Part shown: piece by piece, positions 34,519 to 44,555 of the stretch
How the letters are laid out: every line of letters begins with the position of its first letter
Position numbering within the stretch: the first letter of the stretch is position 1
Assembly (NCBI GenBank): GCA_017457955.1
Contig: JAFTGL010000012.1
Span: 1 to 64,000 of the forward strand
Origin: Ruminococcus sp.
GTDB taxonomy: Bacteria; Bacillota; Clostridia; Oscillospirales; Acutalibacteraceae
Direction: 5' to 3'
Length of the DNA stretch: 64,000 nucleotides
The notes under the pieces: model-generated
Database searches by the model: none
Told to the model about the DNA's origin: nothing
The model's input: only the letters and a program-made list of their open reading frames with translations
Made by a program: the position numbers and the translations under genes

Positions 34519-36597
34519 TTATTGATATTTTACACTGTCGATTTTGATCTCGTCCCCGTAATAGGAACCGTGCGTCATATAAACGGTGTCGTCGATGTAG
34601 ACGCAGCGCTCAACGTCATCCTCATAGTCCGCCTTGTATTGGCTGATGATATTCAGCTTGCCGTTCTCCACCTTGAAGTTCAGCATGCCGCCGCGGTACT
34701 CATACCGAGAATCATAATAATAATCGTCATCATAGGTATACTCATAATGATGATAGTTCAGCGGGATGACATAATCGTTGCGGTCGGGATTGTACACCAG
34801 CGCCTTCGGATCATTCTGCACCGAAGAATCATAGTCGACAAACGAAACGCTGTCGAGCACCTGCGGATTCGCCTTATCGCTGACGTCAAAGAGCGCGAGC
34901 TTGAAGCCCTCCTGCACCTCGATGTCGATATAGTCCTCTTCCTCGGTATGATAGCCGAGACCTAAGATGGTGTTTTCATCGATGGGAACGAGCATGGTCG
35001 AGAAGCCGGAGATCTTCACCTCGCCGAGGATCGCGGGAGAAGCAGGAGCGCTCAGGTCGATCACAAAGAGCGGATCGGTCTGCTCATAGGTGATGACGTA
35101 GGCGGTATCTCCCATATAACGCACTGCTTGGATGCTTTCGTTCTCGGCAAAGCCGGTGACAGAGCCGATCGTGTTCAGGTTTTCGTCGAGGACAAAGAGG
35201 TTGTTGACGTCCCTGTCGTCTTCATAACTTGTGGTCGCGACGCGAAGATTACTGTTGTACTCATCGAGGGCGTACTGGTCGCGGATATAACCGTCGATCT
35301 CTGTATAGGCGGTGAAGCTGATACCGTCGGTCAGATTGACCTTGAGGATTCGGGACTTTGCGCTGTCGGAATAATAGCCGCCGTCCCAATAGTTCGCGTA
35401 GCTATAGCTGTAATCCGTGGAATAGATATACATGTTCTCGAGGTTGCAGTAGATATCCTGAGCGCCGCCGAACACCGCCTTGCTCTCGGTCTGAGCGTCA
35501 TAATTGACCGTATCATAGGCGCTTACGACCAGGAAATTCTCCGAGACAGGGTCCTTGACGGCATAGATGCAGTCGGCAGGGATCTGATCGGGAGAAGCGC
35601 TCTCGCCGCAGCAGGGAATATACTCGTCATCGTACGCATAGTAGGAAGTGACGGTATAGAGCGTGTCACCGATCATGCGGGAAGAATTATAGTAGCCGCT
35701 CTGGATCATGCTGTCGAGCAGGGTGATGTTGTTGATATCGGACACGTCATAGACCTGCACCATCGTATCACCCTGATCGTCGCACAGAACGACCAAGCGA
35801 CCGTCTTTAAGGTAGATATCGCTGATGTAGCGCATGCCATAGTAGCCTTCATAATCGAAATCATCGGGATACTCCGCTTCATCCGCTGTCGCGGCAGTCT
35901 GCGTCGAGCTGCTCAGCACAGCGACCTTGCGGGCGTTCTCGCCGTCAGCGGAGAAGATCACGACGTCGGAACCGCTGACGCAGTAGATATATCTGCCGTC
36001 GGTCTTGATGATGTCGGCTTCATCGACGCCGTCGACCTGCTTGTAGGTCTCGCTGTGAGAACTGCTGAAAGCGCCGTCGGCACTGCCGCCCGCGCTGCCG
36101 GTCTTGCTGCCGGAGGAACTGCCGGTACTGCTGCCGGAACTGCCGACATCAGATGAACCGGACGCTGCCTCATAGTTGTCCTCTGTCATATAGTAATCCA
36201 ATCCCGCTGAGTAATTGCCGTATAAATAATCCGTCACACCGTTTATCAGGTTGGATTTTTCGCGTTCGGAACGCATTTTGTCGATCTGCACCTTCAGCTG
36301 GGCATGGCTTTGAAACTGTTTGAGGCTGAGTCCGCCGGGTAAGGAAACGGTTTTGCCGCCGATCGCGTTCTGCTGGAAGATGTACATGCCGACGACAACG
36401 CCGATGATCGCGACAAATACAAATGCCGCCGCAGATACCGCCACCGTTTTCCAGACGCGTTTCTTCTTAGGGACAGGCACGGGCTTCGGATAAACGTTCT
36501 CAACGGTTTTCAGAACATAGTTTTCATCCATATCCTCGGGCGCTTTCACGCCGCTGTTTTCTATCTTTTCCTTCAAAAAATCCAGTTCGTTTTTCAT
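34519..36597 (-). CDS. Membrane-anchored beta-propeller protein (PF09826 type)
   Basis: 692 residues from ATG 36597 (GGAG eight bases upstream). A 48-residue cytoplasmic part, one span (AVSAAAFVFVAIIGVVVGMY), a Ser/Gly linker (SSGSSTGSSSGSKTGSAGG), then a ~500-residue propeller starting QVDGVDEADIIKTDGRYIY, the signature of this family. It is coded just after an ECF sigma factor, so the cytoplasmic tail may hold that sigma. The external ligand is unknown. Confidence 0.85.
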   Translation of the reverse strand: MKNELDFLKEKIENSGVKAPEDMDENYVLKTVENVYPKPVPVPKKKRVWKTVAVSAAAFVFVAIIGVVVGMYIFQQNAIGGKTVSLPGGLSLKQFQSHAQLKVQIDKMRSEREKSNLINGVTDYLYGNYSAGLDYYMTEDNYEAASGSSDVGSSGSSTGSSSGSKTGSAGGSADGAFSSSHSETYKQVDGVDEADIIKTDGRYIYCVSGSDVVIFSADGENARKVAVLSSSTQTAATADEAEYPDDFDYEGYYGMRYISDIYLKDGRLVVLCDDQGDTMVQVYDVSDINNITLLDSMIQSGYYNSSRMIGDTLYTVTSYYAYDDEYIPCCGESASPDQIPADCIYAVKDPVSENFLVVSAYDTVNYDAQTESKAVFGGAQDIYCNLENMYIYSTDYSYSYANYWDGGYYSDSAKSRILKVNLTDGISFTAYTEIDGYIRDQYALDEYNSNLRVATTSYEDDRDVNNLFVLDENLNTIGSVTGFAENESIQAVRYMGDTAYVITYEQTDPLFVIDLSAPASPAILGEVKISGFSTMLVPIDENTILGLGYHTEEEDYIDIEVQEGFKLALFDVSDKANPQVLDSVSFVDYDSSVQNDPKALVYNPDRNDYVIPLNYHHYEYTYDDDYYYDSRYEYRGGMLNFKVENGKLNIISQYKADYEDDVERCVYIDDTVYMTHGSYYGDEIKIDSVKYQ

Positions 36598-36602
36598 CAC
36601 AA

Positions 36603-37106
36603 TCACTCCAAAAACTGTTTCATTTTCGCAAGCGCTCTGGAAAGACGCGAGCGCACGGTGGTAGCTTTGAGACCTGTTATCACAGCGATCTCAGAGCTGT
36701 TGTAGCCCGCTATCACCGAAAGCAGGACGATGTTTCTGTCCTCTGAGGAAAGAACGCTGAAGGCTTCTTTCAGCTCCGGTGAAAGGGTATTGTTTTCGGC
36801 GGGCAGATGATCCAGCTCTTCGATATCGGCACGGTGGCGCTGAGCGCTCTGCTGAGCCATCAGCTTACAGCAGCAGCGGTACAAGATACGGAAAATCCAG
36901 TTTTTGAATGCCGCCGCGGCACGTAAGGTGTAGATACTCTCAAAAGCCGCTACAATACAGGAAGATACCGCGTCGCGCGCATCCTCGGGGTGCCCGAGCT
37001 GAAAATAGGCATAGCGGTACAAATCGTCCTTGTAGCGTGTATACAGCGCGGCGAACGCCTCACGGTCACCGCCTGCCGCTCTCATAACAAGCATTTTCTC
37101 ATCCAT
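36603..37106 (-). CDS. ECF-type RNA polymerase sigma factor
   Basis: 167 residues from ATG 37106 (AGGAGGGACATT upstream). Region 2 DREAFAALYTRYKDDLYRYA and region 4 YNSSEIAVITGLKATTVRSR. Its stop is five bases before the propeller protein start, the expected layout for a sigma and its membrane regulator. Confidence 0.9.
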   Translation of the reverse strand: MDEKMLVMRAAGGDREAFAALYTRYKDDLYRYAYFQLGHPEDARDAVSSCIVAAFESIYTLRAAAAFKNWIFRILYRCCCKLMAQQSAQRHRADIEELDHLPAENNTLSPELKEAFSVLSSEDRNIVLLSVIAGYNSSEIAVITGLKATTVRSRLSRALAKMKQFLE

Positions 37107-37360
37107 AATGTCCCTCCTGCGACGTCGTTCAATGATACAGTGCGAAAAAGGAATGAAAGTGTTGCAAGATTTTTCAATATTTTTTATTTTATCATAATAA
37201 TAAGAGGTTTTCATCCTTTATGATAAGATTGTAATACTATTTTTATCTTCATAAAAATTTCATAAAATAACCCAAATTATTCTACAAATTTCGCGCTAAA
37301 AACAGTATATTATAAGATACAGGAAAGCAAACACAAGAATGTTTAAAAAGGAGGAAAACC

Positions 37361-37657
37361 ATGAAAATCAAAGAACTGATGATTCGAAAAAACAATGCCG
37401 CAAAACTGGACGTTTCCTGGAAAATATCCGACGGCGACCAATCCTCCTATGAGCTGTTCCTGATACGGGAGGGCTCGATCGTAGAGAGGGTCAAAACGCC
37501 GTCAGCCGCGATGCGGTGCAGTCTGCGCACCATCGTCGAGCCGATGAAACAATACGCCCTGCTCCTGACGGTGAAAAGCGGTCAGCTGCTGTCATCTGTC
37601 TGCACCGGCTTCTATTCGGGCAAGGGCGCGGAGCTGAGCCAGAATATCTCCTATTAA
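37361..37657 (+). CDS. Small protein with fibronectin-III-like fold
   Basis: 98 residues, no signal peptide. The ATG at 37361 follows AAAAGGAGG. KLDVSWKISDGDQSSYELFL and a run of alternating hydrophobic strands suggest a single Ig/FN3-like domain, like the N-terminal part of rhamnosidases. Function unknown. It stands alone, with a terminator at 37663-37698. Confidence 0.65.
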   Translation: MKIKELMIRKNNAAKLDVSWKISDGDQSSYELFLIREGSIVERVKTPSAAMRCSLRTIVEPMKQYALLLTVKSGQLLSSVCTGFYSGKGAELSQNISY

Positions 37658-37662
37658 CAAAC

Positions 37663-37698
37663 AACCACCTGCTTTTTTACAAAAGCGGGTGGTTTTCG
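37663..37698 (+). terminator. Terminator after the FN3-like gene
   Basis: Stem AACCACCTGCTTTT/AAAAGCGGGTGGTT (one wobble) followed by TTCG. Confidence 0.75.
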
Positions 37699-37706
37699 TA
37701 TGCAAG

Positions 37707-38303
37707 TTATAATTCATCCGTATCGATCACACAGTAATCAAAGGCGTTCACGACGGTCGTTTTGCCGCGGGTGCAAACCTGCGGGAGCTTGTGATTATAA
37801 GACCGATGAACATGTCCGTGCACAAACAGCTTTGGCTGATACTTGTCCAGAAGGCTGTTAAAGCACTCGAAGCCCCTATGCGGGATCGTCTCAAGATCGT
37901 TCAGATGACGGGCGGGAGCATGGGTCAGCAAAACGTCTATTCCCCCGTGCTTTTTGATCGAGAGCCATCTGCGGCGGATACGGTTCTGCATCTGCTGTTC
38001 GGTATACATATACTTTCCGTCGCGGTATTTGTAAGAACCGCCGAAGCCGAGGATACGCAGACCGTTCACCTCGACCAGCTCATCATCCGCGCAGATACAG
38101 CCGGTGGGAACACGCTTATGGTTCTCGTCATGATTGCCGTGGATGTAAACCAGCGGACAGTCCGCCATCGTCACAAGGAATTCGAGATACTCGACGCTCA
38201 GATCGCCGCAGGCGAGGATCAGATCGAAATTGCTGAGTTTGCCGGGACGATAGTAGTCATAGAGATACTTTGACTCCTCGTCCGCGACCGCTAAGATTCT
38301 CAT
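37707..38303 (-). CDS. Calcineurin-like metallophosphoesterase
   Basis: 198 residues. LILACGDLS, VYIHGNHDE, LLTHAPA and FVHGHVHRSY are the metal-binding motifs in order, although the usual first motif (DxHG) reads VADEES. The start at 38303 overlaps the stop of the ParB-BMP gene (ATGA), so they are coupled. Substrate unknown. Confidence 0.85.
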   Translation of the reverse strand: MRILAVADEESKYLYDYYRPGKLSNFDLILACGDLSVEYLEFLVTMADCPLVYIHGNHDENHKRVPTGCICADDELVEVNGLRILGFGGSYKYRDGKYMYTEQQMQNRIRRRWLSIKKHGGIDVLLTHAPARHLNDLETIPHRGFECFNSLLDKYQPKLFVHGHVHRSYNHKLPQVCTRGKTTVVNAFDYCVIDTDEL

Positions 38304-40270
38304 GACTCATCACCGGCTTTCTTCTTCGCCTCCTTGACGATGTCGTTCTGTGACTTTTCGATACCGGCGGTATCGACGGTCGCCTTGCCCATCGGGCTGA
38401 GCTCGTCATACTTCGGTATCTCGCCGATGACATTGTCGACCAGATAATCCATGTTGATGATCTGATCGAGGGTGAGGGACTTCTGACCCTCCCCTATGAT
38501 CTCGCCCGACTGGGTCCTTAAGGGCGTCAGGAACGGGATACAGATATTCTGCTTGATGCTTTCTTTCAAAAAGTCTACCAGACGGCGGGTCGGCGCTTTC
38601 AGCGTATCGGCGCACCAAACGTCGACAACGCCCGTGGACATGCCCCAATAGTAATTGAGCGCCTTATCGACGTTACGATACTCCGTCTGCAAGGACTTAT
38701 CAAAGATCCTGTTGAGGATCTCCTCATAATACTTGCCCCAGCACCATACGGAGTCGACCAGCACCTCACGCTTGTCGCCGTTGACATAGGAAAGTCCGTA
38801 GGTATCGCGGTCATCTTCAAGGAACTTCGCGGTATCCTGTGAGGAAATGAAGTGGATATCCTGTTCGGCAAGGGCTTTTGCCGCTTCATCCGCGCCTTTG
38901 ACCGAGGACCATTCCAGATAGACATGCGCGCGGGGATTGGTCAACTGAGCGCCTAAGGCAAAGGCGTTGATACCCGCGATCTGACCGTAGATCGGATAAT
39001 CGCAGACATAGCCCAACTTGCCGCTGTCGGACAATGAACCTGCCACGGCGCCGAGAATGAACTTGGTCTCATACATGCGCGCGTAATAGGTCAGGATATA
39101 ACGGTGGCTGAGATTCAGCGAACAGTTGAGGATGATGGCGTCGGGGTATTCGACCGCCGCCTTGACGCTCGCCTGGATCAAACGGGGCGAGGTGGTAAAG
39201 ATCACGGAACAGCCGTCCTCGATTGCATGCACGATCACCTCATAGGGATCGTCTTCAAGGGCGTTGGGATAGGTGATCGTGTCGATCTTATCCTCAAACA
39301 TTTTCTGGACATACAGTCTGCCCTCTTCATGCTCATGCACCCAGCCGGACTTTGCGGGAGTGCCGTCATAGATAAAAGCGACCTGCAGGACATCGGGTTC
39401 CGGTGCGGATAACACGCGGGAGAGCAAGCCCTGTCTCTGGGGCTTTGTCTCCTCGGGCGGATCTGTTTTCAGCTCAATAGGATCATCCTCGTCCTTCAGC
39501 GCAACGTCCTCCCACATCTTGCTGAGATTGCTCTTGATATCGGCAGGATCGGAAGCGACCAGCTCATTATAATCATAGATCTGCAGGTAGCTGAGCATCG
39601 CGTCGCCGATGGTGGACTGGAGCTTCTTGCCGCCGCTTTGCATATACGCTTTTTCAAACTTATGATATGCCGCGGCAAAGGTGCGCTGTTCGTCTACCGA
39701 CCATTCCTCGTCAAGCTCTTTGCCGAGCAGGGTCAGAAGCTCGGTATAGCCGCCGCGTTTACTGAATTCTATGAAATTGATCTTGCTGTTCTGATAAAAG
39801 GTGATGAACTCGTAGTAAAGCTCTACTTCGTCGCTGCCGTCGCGCTCGGGCATGATACGGGTGACGACGCCTTCGATGGTATCCGCTCCGAAAAACTTCA
39901 GGACGCTGACGCGCTTGTTGCCCTCGAGGACATAGAAGCGGTTCATATACTCATACGCCTTGATCGGATCGTGGATGCCCTCGGTGAGATGGGCATCGCA
40001 CAGATGCTTCCACTTGACGGCAAACTCGGTATTCTCTTCCAGGATCGGCATGAAATTCGGCGCAAATGCCGAGGAACGGCCGCTGGTTTTGGTACCCACG
40101 ATCTGTTTCAGCGGGATCGGAACCAGACCGAGATTGACGGTGGTCGTGTTTTGGTCGGCAGGGATGATCTCATCCAGTACCGGCAAAAGCGGCGAAGTGC
40201 CGTTTGACTTTGCGCTCTGCACCTCTTTAAGTCCCTGTTTCAATGCGTCCTTGTAGTAATTTTCAGCCAT
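38300..40270 (-). CDS. ParB-like domain fused to a BMP-type ligand-binding domain
   Basis: 656 residues from ATG 40270. Residues about 100-170 resemble the ParB/sulfiredoxin fold (FYVLEGNKRVSVLKFFGA). Residues about 310-560 resemble BMP-type nucleoside-binding proteins (VAFIYDGTPAKSGWVHEHEE, IILNCSLNLSHRYILTYYAR). No signal peptide or lipobox is present, so the binding domain must work in the cytosol, unlike transporter binding proteins. Its partner is a coupled phosphoesterase. Confidence 0.8.
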   Translation of the reverse strand: MAENYYKDALKQGLKEVQSAKSNGTSPLLPVLDEIIPADQNTTTVNLGLVPIPLKQIVGTKTSGRSSAFAPNFMPILEENTEFAVKWKHLCDAHLTEGIHDPIKAYEYMNRFYVLEGNKRVSVLKFFGADTIEGVVTRIMPERDGSDEVELYYEFITFYQNSKINFIEFSKRGGYTELLTLLGKELDEEWSVDEQRTFAAAYHKFEKAYMQSGGKKLQSTIGDAMLSYLQIYDYNELVASDPADIKSNLSKMWEDVALKDEDDPIELKTDPPEETKPQRQGLLSRVLSAPEPDVLQVAFIYDGTPAKSGWVHEHEEGRLYVQKMFEDKIDTITYPNALEDDPYEVIVHAIEDGCSVIFTTSPRLIQASVKAAVEYPDAIILNCSLNLSHRYILTYYARMYETKFILGAVAGSLSDSGKLGYVCDYPIYGQIAGINAFALGAQLTNPRAHVYLEWSSVKGADEAAKALAEQDIHFISSQDTAKFLEDDRDTYGLSYVNGDKREVLVDSVWCWGKYYEEILNRIFDKSLQTEYRNVDKALNYYWGMSTGVVDVWCADTLKAPTRRLVDFLKESIKQNICIPFLTPLRTQSGEIIGEGQKSLTLDQIINMDYLVDNVIGEIPKYDELSPMGKATVDTAGIEKSQNDIVKEAKKKAGDES

Positions 40271-40382
40271 AATCATCAGCCTCTCTGACAGGATTTTGAC
40301 ACTTTCAGTATATAACATTCCGCAAATATTGTCTACTGTAAGTTTCGAGGATTTACGCGGAATTCTTCACGGTTTTTTGTGC

Positions 40383-40412
40383 AAAAATAAGGCGCGGGAA
40401 AGCACCCGCGCC
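40383..40412 (-). terminator. Terminator of the fru-pts operon
   Basis: Perfect stem GGCGCGGG/CCCGCGCC followed by TTATTTTT on the minus strand, 12 bp past the ptsI stop. Confidence 0.88.
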
Positions 40413-40424
40413 TTTGCGTAATCA

Positions 40425-42125
40425 TCAGATAACGGTTTTCAGATAATCCGTGATCTCCTTTTCGGTAGCCATCGCCATGACCTTGGCGGCGACTTCATCT
40501 GCCTCTGCCTTTGTCCACTTGGCGATATTCTTGCGCACCTTCAATACCGATACAGCGGACACGGAGAACTCGGTCAGACCGAAACTCATCAAAAGCGGTA
40601 TCATCATCGGATTGGCGGCAGCCTCGCCGCACATGCCGACAGGGATTCCGGCGCGCACGCCGTTCTCGATAATACTCTTGATCAGACGAAGAACGGACGG
40701 CTGGAACGGAGAGTAGAGATAACCCACGTCGGAATTGCCGCGGTCACATGCCATCGTGTAACCTGTCAGGTCGTTGGTGCCGATGGAGAAGAAATCCGCT
40801 TCCTTCGCCAGCAGATCGGCGATCACGCCGGAGGCGGAGGTCTCGGTCATCACGCCGACGGGGATGTTCTCATTGAACGCGATACCGGAAGTGCGCAGGT
40901 CGGATTTCGCTTCTTCCACCAGCGCCTTGCCCGCCCGCAGTTCCTCAACGGCAGTAATCAGCGGGAACATGATGCGGACGTCGCCGAACGCGGACGCGCG
41001 CAGGATCGCCTTGATCTGCGACTTGAACATGTCGCGGTTTTTCAGGCAATAGCGGATCGCGCGGAAGCCCATGAAGGGATTCTCTTCCTTTTCAAGCCCG
41101 AGATACGGGATCTCCTTGTCGCCGCCGATATCCAGCGTACGGATGATAAGGGGCTTGCCCTTTAGGACGACAGCGGCAGTCTTATACGCCTCGAACTGCT
41201 CGTCCTCGGTCGGCAGAGAGGTACGGTCCATAAAGAGGAACTCGGTACGGAACAGTCCTACGCCCTCGCCGTCCTTCTCCATCGCTTTTGCCGCGTCCTT
41301 CGGTGTGCCGATATTACAGCAAAGCTCATATTCTTCGCCCGACGCGGAAACGGTGGGCTTGCCGCGGTAGAGCTCCAGCTCACGCTTCTCTCTGAGATAG
41401 GTGTCGCGCTTGGCGGTATACTCGCCGATCTGCGCTTCATCGGGAGCGGTGACAACGTCGCCCGTGAAGCCGTCGACGATGATCTGCTCGCCCGAGCTGA
41501 GCTGGCTGAGCGCGTTTGGAACGCTCAGGACAGCGGGGATCTCCATCGCTCTCGCGAGAATCGCCGAGTGGGATGTCTGGGAACCGGTCTCGGCAATGAT
41601 ACCGACGATATTCTCTTTCTTGATGCCGGCGGTCATGGACGGCGTCAGTTCCTTGACGACCAGAACCGTACCCTCGGGAGCGTCACTGATCTTGATCTCC
41701 TGTACGCCCAGTAGGATCGCGAGCAGGCTGTCGCGGATATCCTTGACGTCAGCCGCGCGCTGCATGGTCAGGTCGTCGCCTGTCGCCGTAAACATATCAA
41801 TAAACATCTGACAAATCTGCTCGACCGACGCCTCGGCGCACTGGTGAGCCTTGATCAGATTCTCGATTTCACCTTTCATGAACGGGTCGCTGATGATCGC
41901 GATATGACCCTCTAAGATCTCCGCTTCCTTGTCGCCCGTAGACTTGCGCACCGCGTCTGCCTGTTCAAGCGTATTGGCGGTAAACTGCTCGACAGCGCCA
42001 TGAAAACGCGCTATCTCCGCGTCGACGTCGGCGATCTCTTTGGCAACGTATTCTAATTTCTGATCGACGATCAGCATGACTCTGCCGATACCGTAGCCTT
42101 CGGAAACGCCTAAACCTTTCATCAT
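40425..42125 (-). CDS. ptsI: PTS enzyme I
   Basis: 566 residues from ATG 42125 (GAGGTG upstream). The active-site His lies in ETGSQTSHSAILARAM (the phosphohistidine swivel domain), and the PEP-binding barrel has FRTEFLFMDR and PVGMCGEAA. It phosphorylates HPr, whose gene is next upstream. Confidence 0.96.
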   Translation of the reverse strand: MMKGLGVSEGYGIGRVMLIVDQKLEYVAKEIADVDAEIARFHGAVEQFTANTLEQADAVRKSTGDKEAEILEGHIAIISDPFMKGEIENLIKAHQCAEASVEQICQMFIDMFTATGDDLTMQRAADVKDIRDSLLAILLGVQEIKISDAPEGTVLVVKELTPSMTAGIKKENIVGIIAETGSQTSHSAILARAMEIPAVLSVPNALSQLSSGEQIIVDGFTGDVVTAPDEAQIGEYTAKRDTYLREKRELELYRGKPTVSASGEEYELCCNIGTPKDAAKAMEKDGEGVGLFRTEFLFMDRTSLPTEDEQFEAYKTAAVVLKGKPLIIRTLDIGGDKEIPYLGLEKEENPFMGFRAIRYCLKNRDMFKSQIKAILRASAFGDVRIMFPLITAVEELRAGKALVEEAKSDLRTSGIAFNENIPVGVMTETSASGVIADLLAKEADFFSIGTNDLTGYTMACDRGNSDVGYLYSPFQPSVLRLIKSIIENGVRAGIPVGMCGEAAANPMMIPLLMSFGLTEFSVSAVSVLKVRKNIAKWTKAEADEVAAKVMAMATEKEITDYLKTVI

Positions 42126-42204
42126 AGTATTCACCTCGTATAGTAAAGTTGAACTGCCGCCGCAAGCGCTTTGTACACGCCCGCGGCGGCAGTGTGTTCA
42201 TGCG

Positions 42205-42468
42205 TTATTCGCCGAAGCCGCTCTCGATCATCTCTACTGCTTCAGCCAGTGCCGCTTCTTCATCGGCGCCGTTGCAGACGACTTCTACCTCGTTGCCGCA
42301 CTTGATGCAGGCAGCGATAATGTTCATCAGGCTCTTCGCGTTGACATCCTTGCCGTTGACCTTCAGGGTCACGTCGCAGGAATGTTTCATCATCGCGGCG
42401 GCAAATACATTGGCGGGGCGCATATGGAAGCCCTGCGCGTTAACGATAGTCACTTTCTTTGATACCAT
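42205..42468 (-). CDS. ptsH: PTS phosphocarrier protein HPr
   Basis: 87 residues. His-15 lies in AQGFHMRPA and the regulatory Ser-46 in NAKSLMNIIA, so it can be both an EI substrate and an HprK target. It lies between fruA and ptsI. Confidence 0.95.
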   Translation of the reverse strand: MVSKKVTIVNAQGFHMRPANVFAAAMMKHSCDVTLKVNGKDVNAKSLMNIIAACIKCGNEVEVVCNGADEEAALAEAVEMIESGFGE

Positions 42469-42525
42469 AGTACATCTCTCCTTTATGGTTTATGCGTGGA
42501 ATGGTTCACGCTGAATTAAAATTGA

Positions 42526-44466
42526 TTATGCTTCTTTCTTGATGGGTCTCTTGAGGATAGCGAGCATCAGCATACCGAGCACGGAGCCGATCACCAGCGC
42601 TAAGAAGTACATCAGCGGGTTGCCGATGGTGGGCAGTACGAAGATACCGCCGTGGGGAGCCATCAGCGTGCAGCCGAACAGAGCGGACAGAGCGCCTGCG
42701 GCGGCAGAGCCTACGATACAGGACGGGATGACCTGCAGCGGATGACCCGCGGCGTAAGGGATCGCGCCCTCGGTGATGAAGGATAAGCCCATGATGAAGT
42801 TGACGGGACCGTTCTTCTTCTCCTCGGCAGTCCATCTGTTTCTGAAGATGGTGGTGGAGAGAGCGATCGCGATCGGGGGAACCATACCGCCGATCATAAC
42901 GGCAGCCATGATCATGTAGGTCGCATCGTTGGGGGAGTTCGCCAGAAGACCTGCGGCGGTAACATAAGCAGCCTTGTTGAAGGGACCGCCCATATCGATC
43001 GCCATCATGCCCGCGAGAAGTGCGCACAGCGGAACGATCAGAGCAGGATTCTTCGCCATTTCGGTAACGCCGTTGGTCATACCGGTGTTGATGATACCCA
43101 TGATCGGGTTGACAGCGCACATCATGACGCCGACGATACCGAGACCTGCGAGCGGGTAGATCAGAACGGGCTTTATACCTTCAAGCGCGTGCGGCAGATG
43201 GTCGCATGCCTTCTCGAGTATCTTTAAGAGCCAGCCTGCAAGGAAGCCCGCGAGCAGAGCGCCCAAGAAGCCGGAAACGGAGGTGGAGTCGCCGCCGGGA
43301 GCCGCGAAGGTGGAACCGACCGCGGCAAGAGAACCGCCGACAAAACCGACGAGCAGACCGGGACGGTCAGCAATGGATTGGGCGATGAAGCCCGCAAGGA
43401 TCGGGAGCATGAAGTTGAACGCTACGCCGCCGATCGCCTTGAACCACGCGGCTACGGGAGTCGCGGAACCGAAGTTGCCGTCCTGGGGAGCGCCTGCGGC
43501 GGCGTCGATCAGGAACGCGATAGCGATGAAGATACCGCCCGCGACAACGAACGGAAGCATGTGGCTGACACCGTTCATTAGGTGCTTATAAAGTTTACGT
43601 CCGAAGCTCTCGCCTTCACCCGCGGAAGCGCTTGAATCAGCCTTCTTGTCGCTGTGGAATACGGGGACTTCTTTGTTGACGATCTTATTGATCAGTTCCT
43701 TCGGCTTGTGGATGCCGTCGGCAACCTTGGTGGAATATACGGGCTTGCCGTCAAAGCGGGCTGTCTCAACGCTCTTGTCAGCCGCGATGATAATACCGTC
43801 GCAGTTCGCGATCTCTTCAGCGGTGAGGACGTTCTTCGCGCCGCCGGAGCCATTGGTCTCGACCTTGACGGAGATACCCATTTCGTCGCCTGCCTTCTGC
43901 AGCGCTTCGGCTGCCATGTAGGTATGCGCGATACCGGTCGGGCATGCGGTGACCGCGAGGACCTGATAACCTTCCTTCTTCGCGGCGGGAGCGGCAGCTT
44001 CCTCGGGGAACTGCGCGGCTTCCTGCTTGTCGATGATGTCAAGGAACTCCTTAGGAGTCTTGGCAGCCTTCAGCTTCGCGGTAAAGTCCTCGTGCATGAG
44101 CATCTGCATGAGTCGGGCAAGAACCTCCAGGTGAACGTCGCCGTCCATGGTAGCCGCGATCATGAAGATCAGCTTGCAGGGAGCGCCGTCGGGAGACTCA
44201 TAGTCAACGCCGTCGGGAACGGTGATCGCCGAGAGCGCCGGAGCCTTGACCGCTTCGCTCTTTGCGTGCGGGATGGCGACCTCCATACCGATGGCGGTGG
44301 TGCCCATCTCTTCACGCTTGAGGATGCCCTCTTTGTAAGCGGCTACGTCCTTTAAGTTGTCGCACTTGTCATGCAGCTTCACCAAAATCTCGATCGCGTC
44401 GCTTTTTGTTGAGACCTTAGCACCCAGCTGGATACCGTCAGCCTTCAGCAAATCAGTAATACGCAT
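42526..44466 (-). CDS. fruA: PTS fructose transporter, EIIABC
   Basis: 646 residues. IIA has the active His in AIPHAKSEAVKAPALS, IIB the Cys in AVTACPTGIAHTYMAAEAL, and IIC is a multi-span domain from about residue 290. It imports and phosphorylates fructose to fructose-1-phosphate, the substrate of FruK next to it. ATG 44466 follows AAGGAGAG. Confidence 0.95.
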   Translation of the reverse strand: MRITDLLKADGIQLGAKVSTKSDAIEILVKLHDKCDNLKDVAAYKEGILKREEMGTTAIGMEVAIPHAKSEAVKAPALSAITVPDGVDYESPDGAPCKLIFMIAATMDGDVHLEVLARLMQMLMHEDFTAKLKAAKTPKEFLDIIDKQEAAQFPEEAAAPAAKKEGYQVLAVTACPTGIAHTYMAAEALQKAGDEMGISVKVETNGSGGAKNVLTAEEIANCDGIIIAADKSVETARFDGKPVYSTKVADGIHKPKELINKIVNKEVPVFHSDKKADSSASAGEGESFGRKLYKHLMNGVSHMLPFVVAGGIFIAIAFLIDAAAGAPQDGNFGSATPVAAWFKAIGGVAFNFMLPILAGFIAQSIADRPGLLVGFVGGSLAAVGSTFAAPGGDSTSVSGFLGALLAGFLAGWLLKILEKACDHLPHALEGIKPVLIYPLAGLGIVGVMMCAVNPIMGIINTGMTNGVTEMAKNPALIVPLCALLAGMMAIDMGGPFNKAAYVTAAGLLANSPNDATYMIMAAVMIGGMVPPIAIALSTTIFRNRWTAEEKKNGPVNFIMGLSFITEGAIPYAAGHPLQVIPSCIVGSAAAGALSALFGCTLMAPHGGIFVLPTIGNPLMYFLALVIGSVLGMLMLAILKRPIKKEA

Positions 44467-44555
44467 AAATACTCTCCTTTCGATTTATTTTCAGTATTTA
44501 CTAATTTCTATCTGATACCGCTTTTATCACACGACACGAAAACGGTATAAAACCA

